Shown one piece after another: positions 48,035 to 57,256 of a stretch of 64,000 nt of DNA. Numbering within the stretch: the stretch's first letter is position 1; each line of letters begins with the position of its first letter. This DNA is from Sphingomonas sp. LaA6.9 (GTDB lineage: Bacteria; Pseudomonadota; Alphaproteobacteria; Sphingomonadales; Sphingomonadaceae). The stretch lies in the NCBI RefSeq assembly GCF_022601895.1, contig NZ_JAKVIO010000015.1, positions 1 through 64,000 on the forward strand, read 5' to 3'. A program made the position numbers and the translations under genes. The notes under the pieces were generated by a model that had not been told where the DNA came from, did not search any database, and saw nothing but the letters and a program-made list of their open reading frames with translations.

Positions 48035-49387
48035 TCCTGCCGGGGTCTGCGCTTCGCTATTGCGTATCGTCAGGTCGCGCCGCGGGAAGGGGATTTCGAT
48101 CCCCGCCTCGCGGAAGCGTCGCACGATCTCGAGGAACAACTCGGATCTGACCGCGACCCCCACATTGACGTCTGCGACGAAGCACACGAGCCTGAAATTG
48201 AGCGCGCTGTCGCCCAGCCCGTCCATGAGCACCGCGGGCACAGGTGTATCCAGTACCTTCCCGTGTTCCGTAGCGACATCGATCAGTATCGTACGCGCCC
48301 TGTTGGTGTCGCTGTCATAGGCTACGCCGACGGGCAGATTGATCCGGCCGAGATTGCCGCCATAGGTCAGGTTGGTGACGCTTCCCGTGATCAGTTCGGA
48401 ATTGGGGACGATGACCTCATGCTTGTCGACCGTTTCGATGTGCGTCGATCGGACCGAGATCTTCTTCACATGCCCTGAATGGCCCGCGACCTCGATCCAG
48501 TCGCCTTCACGGATCGGCCGTTCGATCAGGAGGATGATGCCGCTGATGAAATTGGCGACGACCGATTGCAGGCCAAAGCCGATGCCGACCGAAAGTGCGC
48601 CCGCGACAAAGGCCAGGCTCGACAGGTCGAGCCCAACCGCGCTGATCGCGATCATGGCGGAAAGCACGAGGCCGAGATAGCCGATGCCCGTGACGATCGC
48701 GGTCTCCGCGCCGATATCGACTTCGAGGCGCGGCAATATGGTCACATGCACGATGCGCTGAACCCAGCGCGTGATCGCATAGCCCAGCAGGAAGACGAAA
48801 CCGAAGGTGAGCGCGTCGCCGAACGAGATCCGGACATCGCCAAAGGACACGCCCTTGCGAAGCGTCAGGATCGCATCGCCAATATCGTCGGAACTGACGC
48901 CCCAGACCATCGCGACCAGCACCATAACGGCCAGCGTCAGGAAGAAGCCGAGCAGGATCGGCACGAACTGCAGCGCGCGATGCTGCCCGGCGATCGCCTG
49001 CCCGAACAGCACCGTGGAAGCCAGTCCCGCTGCGCGGAAGATGAAAAGCGCGGTGGAGGTGATCGCGATCGACGACAGCGTGGAGATCAGTATCTCCCGT
49101 GACAGCTGGATATAACCGGCAAGCGCGACAAGGGGCGCAAGCAGTGCCGCGATCTGCATCAGACGCGTGATCGGCGTCAGGAAATCGAGCTGCGAGGTTT
49201 TGGAAGTCGCCTCATCTTCGCGTCGCGCCCTGGCGCTTTTCTGAAGCTCGCCGGCCAGTTTCCAGAGCAGGTAGCTGCCCGAAGCGATCAGGCCGACCGA
49301 AAGGATCGAGATCACCGCGCTGTCCGCCGCGAGCTTCGCTTCGAAATATTCGACGAGCAGTTCGGCGGCCAGGACCAGCCCGATCAT
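48026..49387 (-). CDS. MscS family mechanosensitive channel
   Basis: A 453-residue membrane protein. About six hydrophobic segments lead to the pore helix and upper beta domain: SLAFVAGALSVGIGFGLQSVVANFISGIILLIERPIREGDWIEV, then VKKISVRSTHIETVDKHEVIVPNSELI and a C-terminal alpha/beta part ending FPRRDLTIR. The channel opens on membrane tension to release solutes on osmotic downshock. It is longer than E. coli MscS because of extra N-terminal helices. It converges with the M19 gene. Confidence 0.92.
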   Translation of the reverse strand: MIGLVLAAELLVEYFEAKLAADSAVISILSVGLIASGSYLLWKLAGELQKSARARREDEATSKTSQLDFLTPITRLMQIAALLAPLVALAGYIQLSREILISTLSSIAITSTALFIFRAAGLASTVLFGQAIAGQHRALQFVPILLGFFLTLAVMVLVAMVWGVSSDDIGDAILTLRKGVSFGDVRISFGDALTFGFVFLLGYAITRWVQRIVHVTILPRLEVDIGAETAIVTGIGYLGLVLSAMIAISAVGLDLSSLAFVAGALSVGIGFGLQSVVANFISGIILLIERPIREGDWIEVAGHSGHVKKISVRSTHIETVDKHEVIVPNSELITGSVTNLTYGGNLGRINLPVGVAYDSDTNRARTILIDVATEHGKVLDTPVPAVLMDGLGDSALNFRLVCFVADVNVGVAVRSELFLEIVRRFREAGIEIPFPRRDLTIRNSEAQTPAGSV

Positions 49388-49651
49388 GTAGGTAAACGCC
49401 AGTGCACGTCTGCCCCATCGTTACACGTCCGCCGATGATGGACTCCGACGACGCGATCGGACAAGCAAAAAACCGAATACCCCTGATCAGTGGCGATCGC
49501 CATCCTGTCGGCGGGCACGCTGTCCTACACGCAAGGTTCCTGTCATGTTCCCCGCGCGGCGCGTCGACGTGCCGCAGGCGGGAGGCGAACCGGCATGCGC
49601 GTTTGTGAGAAGTTTGCGAAGCTAAGTGAAGCTAAGGCTGTGAATATGGCC

Positions 49652-51043
49652 TCAGAACGCGTTCTTGTGGACGACGACGCCAAAGGTCCGGAACAGGATT
49701 GCGATGTCGAGCCAGAGCGACCAGTCGCGGACATATTCAAGATCGGCGGCCAGGCGAATTTCGAGGTCGCGTGCATGGTGCGTCGCGCCCCTGAAGCCCC
49801 GGACCTGCGCAAGGCCCGTCAATCCGGGCATGCAGGCGTGACGCAACCAGTAGTTGCGGTCGATGTCCCAGAAGAGCTTGCTGCTCGCGGTCGAACCCAG
49901 CGCGTGCGGACGCGGCCCGACGAGGCTCATATTGCCGATGAGCACGTTGAAAAGCTGGGGCAGCTCGTCGATGCTCGTCGCGCGAATGAAACGACCGACG
50001 CGCGTGACGCGATCATCGTCGCGGCTGGCCGAGGTCGCGCCGATTGCGTCGGTCCGCTCGGCGCTCATGGAGCGGAATTTGTACATCCGGAACAGCCTGT
50101 TGCCATGGCCGAGCCGCTGCTGAACGAACAGCACCGCGCCGGGGCTTTCGAGCTTGATCGCGATCGCGACCAGAATGAGCAGCGGCATGAGGAACGCGAG
50201 TGCCGGGATCACGATCGCGAGATCGAGCAGCCTTTTCAGCGTCAGGTCGAACATGCTCAGCGGGCGGATAGTGCTCGGGTCGACCGTTGTGCACGGGTCG
50301 CCGCGGAGCATCGCGTCGATGTCGGTGCGGACCTCGCAATCCACCGCGGCGCCTTTCAGTATCAATGTCCAGTCGCGCTCGCGCTCGGGCGGGCAGGCGA
50401 CCGTCACCTTGTCCACCGTGCGCAACAGGTTGCCGAGACGGTCGAGCATGATCGGATCGGACATGTCGGGCCGGATGCCGGCATCCTCGGCGCTCAGCGT
50501 GGCGCGGCCCGGCGTTGGAATGTGCGGCACGCCATCGACGATCATCAGTTCGTTCACAGGATTGTCGTCGAGCACGCGCCGCGCGATGTTGTCGGAGACT
50601 GCGCGCGCGACCGAGATCAGCAAGGCGCCGCTGCCGATTGCGGTCGCGATGAAGGCCGGATGGTGTTCTCGCAACAGCCCAAGGCTCTGGAGGATGAACA
50701 GCACGAGCACGCACGCGGCCATCAGCGACATGATCGCGCGCATCGTTCCGCGCACGGGGTCGGTCAGCGCGTCAAGCACATAGGCGCGGTTGTTGAGTGC
50801 GATGCCCGCAAATACGGGAACCACCAGTCCGGCGAGCTTCAGCCCCGGCGATGCGAACGGATTGTCGAGGAACAGGATGTTGGCGGCGAGAAAGGCGAGC
50901 AGGACTGCACCGGCATCCAGGATCAGCATCGAGGCGTACATGCCAAGCCGGCGCGATCGTTTCGTCAGTGTAAACGGAGGCGTAGCGTGCACTGCCGCCG
51001 TGGCAAATGGCTTGCCTTGAACCGAACCGACTGGGGCGTTCAT
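49652..51043 (-). CDS. Exopolysaccharide priming sugar transferase (GumD/SpsB-like)
   Basis: A 463-residue polyprenyl-phosphate sugar-1-phosphate transferase, starting at the ATG with AGGAG seven bases upstream. The N-terminal half has four to five membrane segments ([33 protein letters not shown] and others); the C-terminal bacterial sugar transferase domain has [48 protein letters not shown] and [17 protein letters not shown]. It loads the first sugar phosphate onto undecaprenyl phosphate at the inner membrane, starting a sphingan-type polysaccharide. The downstream genes are related in function but on varied strands. Confidence 0.93.
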   Translation of the reverse strand: MNAPVGSVQGKPFATAAVHATPPFTLTKRSRRLGMYASMLILDAGAVLLAFLAANILFLDNPFASPGLKLAGLVVPVFAGIALNNRAYVLDALTDPVRGTMRAIMSLMAACVLVLFILQSLGLLREHHPAFIATAIGSGALLISVARAVSDNIARRVLDDNPVNELMIVDGVPHIPTPGRATLSAEDAGIRPDMSDPIMLDRLGNLLRTVDKVTVACPPERERDWTLILKGAAVDCEVRTDIDAMLRGDPCTTVDPSTIRPLSMFDLTLKRLLDLAIVIPALAFLMPLLILVAIAIKLESPGAVLFVQQRLGHGNRLFRMYKFRSMSAERTDAIGATSASRDDDRVTRVGRFIRATSIDELPQLFNVLIGNMSLVGPRPHALGSTASSKLFWDIDRNYWLRHACMPGLTGLAQVRGFRGATHHARDLEIRLAADLEYVRDWSLWLDIAILFRTFGVVVHKNAF

Positions 51044-51415
51044 TACAGCTCCTAACGCTTTACTCACCCGTAAAGGCAGTTGTGGCCGGTCCTCTCCCAG
51101 ACCCGACCAAGACATGCCTATTTATGCTGCAATGCAATAACGATGCGACGCACGGCATCTTTTTTGAGAGGAGTTGAACCAACTCATTTTCAACCCGCCC
51201 CTTTTTAGTCTTGCCCGCCCATTCCCGCCATTTGTGCAGCCCGTGCAGAACCCGACCTGTCTGCAAGGGTTCCGGATACAAGAGACGGGATGTGCATGGA
51301 GCGCGATCAGACACTTCGCAGCGGCCAGGAGAGGCGCAAATGGTGACGGAACCGTTCGCTTGTGCGTGCATTTCCTGTCGCGCTGCAGCATCATGCCGCA
51401 ACCAGGGAGATACGC
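51044..51415. other. Divergent promoter region of exopolysaccharide genes
   Basis: About 370 bases between the divergent sugar transferase and acyltransferase genes. It contains the transferase ribosome binding site and must hold promoters for both. Open frames on both strands here have no credible start or domain. Confidence 0.5.
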
Positions 51416-52054
51416 TTGACGAGTCATACTGCCGACACAGCGCGGCCACGCCGTTTCAGACAGGTCCGCGCGCTGATCGCGTCCGATCTCTATCGCTATG
51501 CCGGCGCAATCGGGACCAGGCCTTTTCTGCGTCATTTCCTGTTCACGCCGGGCTTCAAATATTCGACGGTGATGCGGATGTGCGGCTATCTGAAGCAGCG
51601 CAAGGCGCTGAAATGGACGCTCTACCCGCCCTTCAAATTCCTGCTGCTGCACTATCGCTACAAATACGGGATCGCGATCCCCGAATATACGCGGATCGGT
51701 CCGGGCTTTTTCATCAACCGCTTCGGCAACATCATGGTCAATGGCGATGCGGTCATCGGCGCCAATTGCAACATCACGCATGGTGCGATGCTCGGCCAGA
51801 TGAACCGCGGACCAAAGGCGGGTTCGCCGATCCTGGGCGATGACGTCTTCCTAGCTGCGGGATGCAAGGTGATCGGTCGCATCCATCTGGGCGACCGCGC
51901 GGCGGTGGGCGCCAATGCAGTCGTCACCAAAGACGTGCCCGAAGACGGCGTCGTTGGCGGGATTCCCGCGAAGCTGCTGTCGACCAACGGTTCGGAGGGC
52001 TACATCAACCGGCGGGTGAACCCCGATATCAGCAAGGGATTTCGTCCCGCCTAG
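51416..52054 (+). CDS. Hexapeptide-repeat acyltransferase (serine acetyltransferase-like)
   Basis: A 212-residue left-handed beta-helix enzyme. The TTG at 51416 is preceded by AGGGAG, and residues from there fit the family (FRQVRALIASDLYRYAG). The repeats are seen as IGPGFFINRFGNIMVNGDAVIGANCNITHGAMLG and later VIGRIHLGDRAAVGANAVVTKDVPEDGVVGGIPAKLL, with the catalytic His in ITHGAM. Such proteins O-acetylate sugars of exopolysaccharides or serine; the neighbours favour a polysaccharide substrate. Its 3' end overlaps the Wza-like gene by four bases on the opposite strand. Confidence 0.85.
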   Translation: MTSHTADTARPRRFRQVRALIASDLYRYAGAIGTRPFLRHFLFTPGFKYSTVMRMCGYLKQRKALKWTLYPPFKFLLLHYRYKYGIAIPEYTRIGPGFFINRFGNIMVNGDAVIGANCNITHGAMLGQMNRGPKAGSPILGDDVFLAAGCKVIGRIHLGDRAAVGANAVVTKDVPEDGVVGGIPAKLLSTNGSEGYINRRVNPDISKGFRPA

Positions 52055-52611
52055 AAGTAGCGCTCGGCGATGCGGATCGTGTCGCCGGGCATCAGGAACA
52101 CCTGCCCCTTCAGCGCCAGTTCGCGTTCAACATTCTCGCCCGCGCGTTTCAGGAAGACCTTCTTCTGCTGTGCGCGATAGCTGAAGCCTTCCGCCTTGGC
52201 GACTGCGGCAAGCGCGGTCATGCCGGGGACATAGGCATATTCGCCGGGCTTGTTGACCTCGCCCATCACATAGACGGGCCTGTAGCTCTTCACCTCCACG
52301 GTCACGCGCGGGTTGAGCAGGAAGCCGTCCGCAAGCCGGTTCTGGATCGCGCTCTGGAGCTGTTGCGCGGTCTTGCCCATGGCGGGGATCGCACCAATCA
52401 GCGGAAAGGGCAGATTGCCGTCCGCGTCGATCGTGAAATCGCCGGTGAGCGTGGGTTCGCCAAAGGTGGTGATCTTCAGCGCCTCGCCCGCGCCCAGCGC
52501 ATAGGCGGGCGCTGCGGCGGTCGGGGGAGGGGCGGGTTGCTGTGCCGAACAGGCGGCGAAGGGAATGGCGATTGCGGCCCAATGGCCCAGGACGACACGA
52601 CGCAACGACAT
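52051..52611 (-). CDS. Polysaccharide export lipoprotein (Wza-like)
   Basis: A 186-residue protein starting at the ATG with GAGGAG upstream. Signal peptide and lipobox-like FAAC (Cys about 18) suggest an outer-membrane lipoprotein. The polysaccharide export domain is ALGAGEALKITTFGEPTLTGDFTIDADGNLPFPLIGAIPAMG, followed by a SLBB-type part (PVYVMGEVNKPGEYAYVPGMTALAAVAKAEGF). It is shorter than E. coli Wza, as in many sphingan clusters. It forms the channel for polysaccharide export together with an inner-membrane copolymerase not seen here. Confidence 0.9.
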   Translation of the reverse strand: MSLRRVVLGHWAAIAIPFAACSAQQPAPPPTAAAPAYALGAGEALKITTFGEPTLTGDFTIDADGNLPFPLIGAIPAMGKTAQQLQSAIQNRLADGFLLNPRVTVEVKSYRPVYVMGEVNKPGEYAYVPGMTALAAVAKAEGFSYRAQQKKVFLKRAGENVERELALKGQVFLMPGDTIRIAERYF

Positions 52612-52814
52612 CAAACGCTCCTCATACGCGGGTGGAGCGCGCGGTACAGATGCGGCGCCTCCGGGGACGGATAATGCAGCGATGGCAATCGGGTTCCGTC
52701 TCCAAAGCTCGCGACGACGCCACCACGATCGCATTGGCCCTTGCGCCCGACCGCCCACATGCGGCATCGCCTCGCGCGACTTGCCACCCGCCACCTTCAG
52801 GAAGGCCATATCCG

Positions 52815-53996
52815 ATGTTCGACCAGTTGAAGCCGCAGCCGGCGGATGCCCTGTTGTCGCTGATCAAACTCTACAACGCCGATCCGCGCGACACCAAGAT
52901 CGACCTCGGCGTGGGCGTCTATCGTGACGAGACGGGGGGTACGCCGGTGTTCGCCGCAGTGAAGGCGGCGGAGCGCAGGCTGATCGCGGAACAGGACAGC
53001 AAGGCCTATCTGGGACCGGAGGGCGACATCGGCTTCGTTGCCGCCGTCCGCGAGCTGGCGCTGGATGGCGCGGTCGCGCCCGATCGCGTGGTCGGCCTCC
53101 AGACGCCGGGCGGCACCGGCGCGCTGCGCCTCGCGATCGAACTCGTCGTGCGCAATCTGCCCGACACGACCTTCTGGGTCGGGACGCCAACCTGGCCCGT
53201 CCATATGTCGATCCTGACCGGCCTTGGCGCGAAGGTCAGGACCTATGAGCATTTCGACATCAGGCGGCAGGCGCTCAATGCCGATGCGCTGCTTGCCGCC
53301 GCGCGCGAGGCGGGCAGGGGCGATATCTTCCTGCTCCATGGCTGCTGCCACAATCCGACGGGCGCCGATCTCGCGATCGAGCACTGGCGCGAGGTCGCGC
53401 AGATCCTCTCCGGCAACGGCGCGGTCCCGCTGATCGATCTTGCCTATCACGGGCTGGGCGAGGGACTTGATGCGGACGCAGCCGGTGCGCGCCACCTGCT
53501 CGCCGCGTTTCCCGAAGCGCTGCTTGCCTATAGCTGCGACAAGAATTTCGGCGTCTACCGCGAGCGTACGGGGGCGGTCTTCGCGATCGCCGCCGACGCG
53601 GCTGCGGCCGAGGTGGCGGGGTCGAACCTCGCGACGATCGGGCGCAACAACTGGTCGATGCCGCCCGATCACGGCGCGGCGGTGGCGCGAATCATCCTGA
53701 CTGATGCCGGCCTGCGTTCACAATGGCATGGCGAGCTTCAGGGTATGCAGGCACGCCTGTCGCAGATCCGCCAGCAGCTCGCTGCGTGCGGCACGACCGG
53801 TGACGTCGACCTGTCGCACATCGCCGGGCAGCGCGGCATGTTCGCGACGTTGCCGCTGTCGGGCGCCGCGATCGTGGCGCTGCGCGAACGCCACGGCGTC
53901 TACATGGCGGGTTCGGGCCGGATCAACATCGCCGGGCTCGCAGAGCGCGATTGCGACCGTTTTGTCGCCGCGCTCGCCGATGTGGCCGGGCTCTGA
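52815..53996 (+). CDS. Aromatic/aspartate aminotransferase (class I)
   Basis: A 393-residue PLP enzyme starting MFDQLKPQPADALLSLIKLYNADPRDTKIDLGVGVYRDE; a longer open frame from 52542 is an extension over the promoter. Family motifs: GLQTPGGTGALRLA (phosphate binding), WVGTPTWPVH, HGCCHNPTGADL (Asn-Pro-x-Gly), IDLAYHGLG and the PLP lysine in YSCDKNFGVYRERTG. The C-terminal FVAALADV is standard. It resembles TyrB/AspC-type enzymes that convert aromatic amino acids or aspartate to oxoacids. It converges with the flagellar flgB gene, six bases apart. Confidence 0.92.
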   Translation: MFDQLKPQPADALLSLIKLYNADPRDTKIDLGVGVYRDETGGTPVFAAVKAAERRLIAEQDSKAYLGPEGDIGFVAAVRELALDGAVAPDRVVGLQTPGGTGALRLAIELVVRNLPDTTFWVGTPTWPVHMSILTGLGAKVRTYEHFDIRRQALNADALLAAAREAGRGDIFLLHGCCHNPTGADLAIEHWREVAQILSGNGAVPLIDLAYHGLGEGLDADAAGARHLLAAFPEALLAYSCDKNFGVYRERTGAVFAIAADAAAAEVAGSNLATIGRNNWSMPPDHGAAVARIILTDAGLRSQWHGELQGMQARLSQIRQQLAACGTTGDVDLSHIAGQRGMFATLPLSGAAIVALRERHGVYMAGSGRINIAGLAERDCDRFVAALADVAGL

Positions 53997-54002
53997 CGCT
54001 TA

Positions 54003-54431
54003 CTACACGCCCCGACCGATCGCTGCCTTGAGCAGTCCCATCTGCTTACGGTAGAGATTGGTCATCGCGGCGAAATCGGCCTGGACCTGGCCCATTTTGA
54101 GCAACTGGTCCTCGATGGTGACATTGTTGCCATCGGGCTTGGTCTCGCTGGTGTCGGTGTCGGATATGATGCCCGTTCCGGTCTGGATCGGTGTCGCGCC
54201 GAGGGCGGCCATTCCGCCGGTGATCTGGATGCGGGGACGGCCGACGCGCGGCTTGCCGTTCAGCGCCCCCTGAGCGGCGAGCAGAGCCGAAAAATCGGGT
54301 GCCTCGACCTCCTTGGCCTTGAACTTCGGCGTTTCGCTGTTGGCGATATTCTCTGCGATCACGCGCTGACGCTGCGCGAGATGCTTCATCTGCTGGTGGA
54401 TGCCCGTCATCAGCGGAGAGGTGCTGGTCAT
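54003..54431 (-). CDS. flgB: Flagellar basal-body rod protein FlgB
   Basis: A 142-residue rod protein with the conserved N-terminal ENIANSETPKFKAKEVEAPDF and C-terminal heptad helix (VQADFAAMTNLYRKQMGLLKAAIG) of axial flagellar proteins. It forms the proximal rod above the MS ring. It lies 11 bases downstream of the FlaEY-like gene, same strand, so both form one unit. flgC is not in this window and would be expected to follow on the minus strand only if the aminotransferase gene were not there, so the flgB locus is detached from the usual flgBC order. Confidence 0.92.
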   Translation of the reverse strand: MTSTSPLMTGIHQQMKHLAQRQRVIAENIANSETPKFKAKEVEAPDFSALLAAQGALNGKPRVGRPRIQITGGMAALGATPIQTGTGIISDTDTSETKPDGNNVTIEDQLLKMGQVQADFAAMTNLYRKQMGLLKAAIGRGV

Positions 54432-54442
54432 CTTGCGTTTCC

Positions 54443-57154
54443 TTATGCCGCGCTGCCGCCGAGGCGATCGAGGGCGGCCTGATAATTTGCGAGTTGCGCC
54501 TGTTGATAGGGCGAACCCGCGCCCGTCACGGTGCCGTTGACGAGGGCCGCCTTGGTGTCATCCCAATAGAGCGAGCGGTAGGCGGTCTGCGTCATCGAGA
54601 GCGCGGCCTTGATCGTGTTGAGCGCAGCCGCCGCATCGGTCGCGCTGTTCAGGTTGAGCGCGCTCGACAATCCGAGCCCGTAGTTTCCGCCGGGCTTCAC
54701 CTTGGGATCATCGGGCTGCGGCGTCGGCGAGGCGAACAGCTTGGCGGGAGTAAGGCCCAGCTTGCCAAGCGCGTCCTTGCCCTCTGCGCCTGCCATGAGC
54801 TCGATCGGATAGCCCTGCTTGGCCGTGATCTGCAACGTCACCTGGCCGTTCAGCTTGGGCGTTGTGACCGTGGCGTTCTTGCCCGCAATCTTGCGGATCT
54901 TCTCAGCCAGTGAGGCGAGCGTTTCGTCCGCCGCGATCGTGATCTTCTTTTCCTTGCCCTCGCCCAGCCTGATGCTGAATTCGTCGCCTGCGCGCAGCGT
55001 CGTCTGCGCGGTCAGGCTGATCGAATTGCCCGCGTTGATCTGGCCACGGTGCAGGCCGAGCGCGCCGAGCGCGGTGCTGCCGCCACTGGCGGCGGCGATC
55101 CGCACGGGCTCGGCGCGGTGCGAGGCGCGCCCGAACTGGTTGATGTCCTCGACCGCGCCCGTTGCCGTATCGATCCTGCCGATAAAGGCGTCCACGGCTC
55201 CGGTCCGCGCACCGTCGAGCGCGCCGGTCGTCCTGCCGCCAACATAGAGGTCGCCGTTCATGAAGGCGACGCTGTCGATCTGGTCGTCGTCGGCCGAGCC
55301 GACATATGTCGTGCTCATGCCCGAAAGCGCACTGTCGATACGCGTCACGAAGCCGTCGCGGCCGCCGCTGATGCCATTGACCTGTGTGCCACCAAGCGCG
55401 GCAGTGGTCGACCCGACCACCGCGATTTCGCCCGTGGCCGATACCGCGATCGCGCGTGCATCGGCAGCGCCGAGGTTCAGCTGGCCGAGATCGGTGGCGA
55501 GTGCGCTGCTGTCGAGCCGGTGCAGCGTGGCGTTGCCATTTTCCTTGGTGAGCGCGAGCAGCTCACCCGAGCTGTCGATGGCGAGCGCCGTTACGGTGTC
55601 ACTGCCGCCGCTGTCGATCGTGCGGCGTTCCTGCAACTTGCCCGTGGCGTCGAGCCGCGCGACAAAGGCGTCGCCGCCGCCCGCGGCGGACTTTCCGCCG
55701 ACATAGATCGCGCCGTCATTGCCAACTGTGACCGCGCTTGCGGTATCGTTGCCGAGGCTGCGCACGGTGGTCGCAAACATCTCGTCGCCATCGGCGTCGA
55801 AGCGGGCGACGAGCATGTCGCTGTCGCTGCCCAGACTGCCGTTGAATGGCCCCTTGACCGTGCCCGCGACGACCACCTCGCCATTGGGGGTGATGCTGAC
55901 CGCGGCGCCCTCGGCTTCACCTGCCACGCCCAGCGTACGCTGCCAGACGACCTTGCCTTCGCTGTCCACCTTGGTGAGGAACAGATCATTGCCGCCATCG
56001 GAGAGGTTGGCGCCCAGATCGCCCGCGGTGGTGCCGACGATATAGCAGAACCCCTGCGCATCGGTGGCGATGGCGCGCGCGTTGGTCGCAGCGAATACGG
56101 TGGGGTCGACGGGCTTGGCATCCTTGGCCACGGGCCTGGTGCTGGCGCTCTGCGTAGCCTGCTGGGTCGCCGTCCGGTCGATTGCGTTGATCGTGCCGAG
56201 CGTGACGCGTGTGCCGCCGCCGGCGGGATCGTCGATGCGGAACATCTGTGCGGATGCCGGTGCATCCATCCCGGTCAGACCGCTCACGACCATCAGCGCG
56301 TCCTTCGCGCCAACCTGATCCATCGAAAGGGTTTCGGTGCCCGGCGTATTGACGACGAAGCCCCAGCTGTCGCCGTTCTTCTCGACGGTCACGCGCGACT
56401 GCCACCGAGGAACGGGATTCCCGCCAGCGTCTGTCACTGGAACGCCATTGGCGTCGCGCATCGGCACCGAGGTAATCGCGGCATTGATCGCAGCGGCGAC
56501 GGAATCGAGCGTTGGCGGCTGCGTCGTTGTCGAGAGGTCGACGGTCACGCTGTCGGCGACACCGCCAGCGCGTGCGAGGCTGATCTTGAAGACCTCATTG
56601 CCGACGAGACCCGGTATCGGAGCGGCGCGCGTTTCGACCACGCCCTCGCCAAGAGTCTTGCCCGTGGAGGGCGGGGTGATGCCGACGGTCTTCACGCTCC
56701 TCGAAGGTTGCGTGAAGGCGAGGTTGAGCTTGTCGGTGTCGGCCTGGCCCAGAAACGCCTGAAGGTCGGCCATCCCCTTTGCGAAGGTCTGCTGAAGCGA
56801 CTTGCGCTCAGCCGCCGAGGTTCCGGTCTTGGCGGCGCTTTCGGCGAGCAGCCGGAGCCGGTCGAGCGCCTTGTAGGCAGTGAAGGCGGTTTGCACGTCG
56901 GGCAGGGAATCGAGCGAACGGCTCCATCCGGCGTCGACAATCGAGCGCATCTTCTTGATCGCCGCGATCTGCGAGGAGACGGGCAGGCTTGATCCGGCCT
57001 CCTTCCAGGGAGGCGTCGTCTCAGGCGTCGTGAAAGCCTTTTTTGCAAGGATCACCGCTGCGCTGTCGATATTGGCGCCCGAGAAAAGGCCGAGATAGCT
57101 GCTGCTGCCCGACAGCATGGTGAGCCCGATCAGCCCGCTCGATAAATTTGTCAC
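54443..57154 (-). CDS. Large beta-propeller flagellar protein (FlaEY-like)
   Basis: A 903-residue protein. The start is the GTG at 57154 with GGAGG eight bases upstream; the open frame continues to 58429 but that part only shadows fliG. Residues 1-330 are helical and mixed (ILAKKAFTTPETTPPW ...); about 335-620 hold SBBP-type propeller repeats (AIATDAQGFCYIVGTTAGDLG, AVSITPNGEVVVAGTVKGPFNG, AVTVGNDGAIYVGGKSAAGGGDAFVARLD, VSATGEIAVVGSTTAALGG); the C-terminal 250 residues resemble flagellin/hook-like coiled parts (TQTAYRSLYWDDTKAAL). Caulobacter FlaEY is a comparable protein linked to flagellin regulation; identity is likely but not proven. It diverges from fliG. Confidence 0.78.
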   Translation of the reverse strand: MTNLSSGLIGLTMLSGSSSYLGLFSGANIDSAAVILAKKAFTTPETTPPWKEAGSSLPVSSQIAAIKKMRSIVDAGWSRSLDSLPDVQTAFTAYKALDRLRLLAESAAKTGTSAAERKSLQQTFAKGMADLQAFLGQADTDKLNLAFTQPSRSVKTVGITPPSTGKTLGEGVVETRAAPIPGLVGNEVFKISLARAGGVADSVTVDLSTTTQPPTLDSVAAAINAAITSVPMRDANGVPVTDAGGNPVPRWQSRVTVEKNGDSWGFVVNTPGTETLSMDQVGAKDALMVVSGLTGMDAPASAQMFRIDDPAGGGTRVTLGTINAIDRTATQQATQSASTRPVAKDAKPVDPTVFAATNARAIATDAQGFCYIVGTTAGDLGANLSDGGNDLFLTKVDSEGKVVWQRTLGVAGEAEGAAVSITPNGEVVVAGTVKGPFNGSLGSDSDMLVARFDADGDEMFATTVRSLGNDTASAVTVGNDGAIYVGGKSAAGGGDAFVARLDATGKLQERRTIDSGGSDTVTALAIDSSGELLALTKENGNATLHRLDSSALATDLGQLNLGAADARAIAVSATGEIAVVGSTTAALGGTQVNGISGGRDGFVTRIDSALSGMSTTYVGSADDDQIDSVAFMNGDLYVGGRTTGALDGARTGAVDAFIGRIDTATGAVEDINQFGRASHRAEPVRIAAASGGSTALGALGLHRGQINAGNSISLTAQTTLRAGDEFSIRLGEGKEKKITIAADETLASLAEKIRKIAGKNATVTTPKLNGQVTLQITAKQGYPIELMAGAEGKDALGKLGLTPAKLFASPTPQPDDPKVKPGGNYGLGLSSALNLNSATDAAAALNTIKAALSMTQTAYRSLYWDDTKAALVNGTVTGAGSPYQQAQLANYQAALDRLGGSAA

Positions 57155-57190
57155 CAAACTCGCCTCCACACGCCGGTCCACCCGGTCTTC

Positions 57191-57199
57191 TCCTATAAG
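57191..57199 (+). promoter_or_regulatory. TCCTATAA motif upstream of fliG
   Basis: TCCTATAAG about 60 bases before fliG, with similar sequences before fliF (59038) and fliK (63557). It can act as a -10 element or a regulator site for flagellar units. Confidence 0.4.
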
Positions 57200-57256
57200 A
57201 TAGAGGAAGCGCGGCCCCGACGGGCCCGAATGCGCGAATATTTTGGGGAATAGTGC

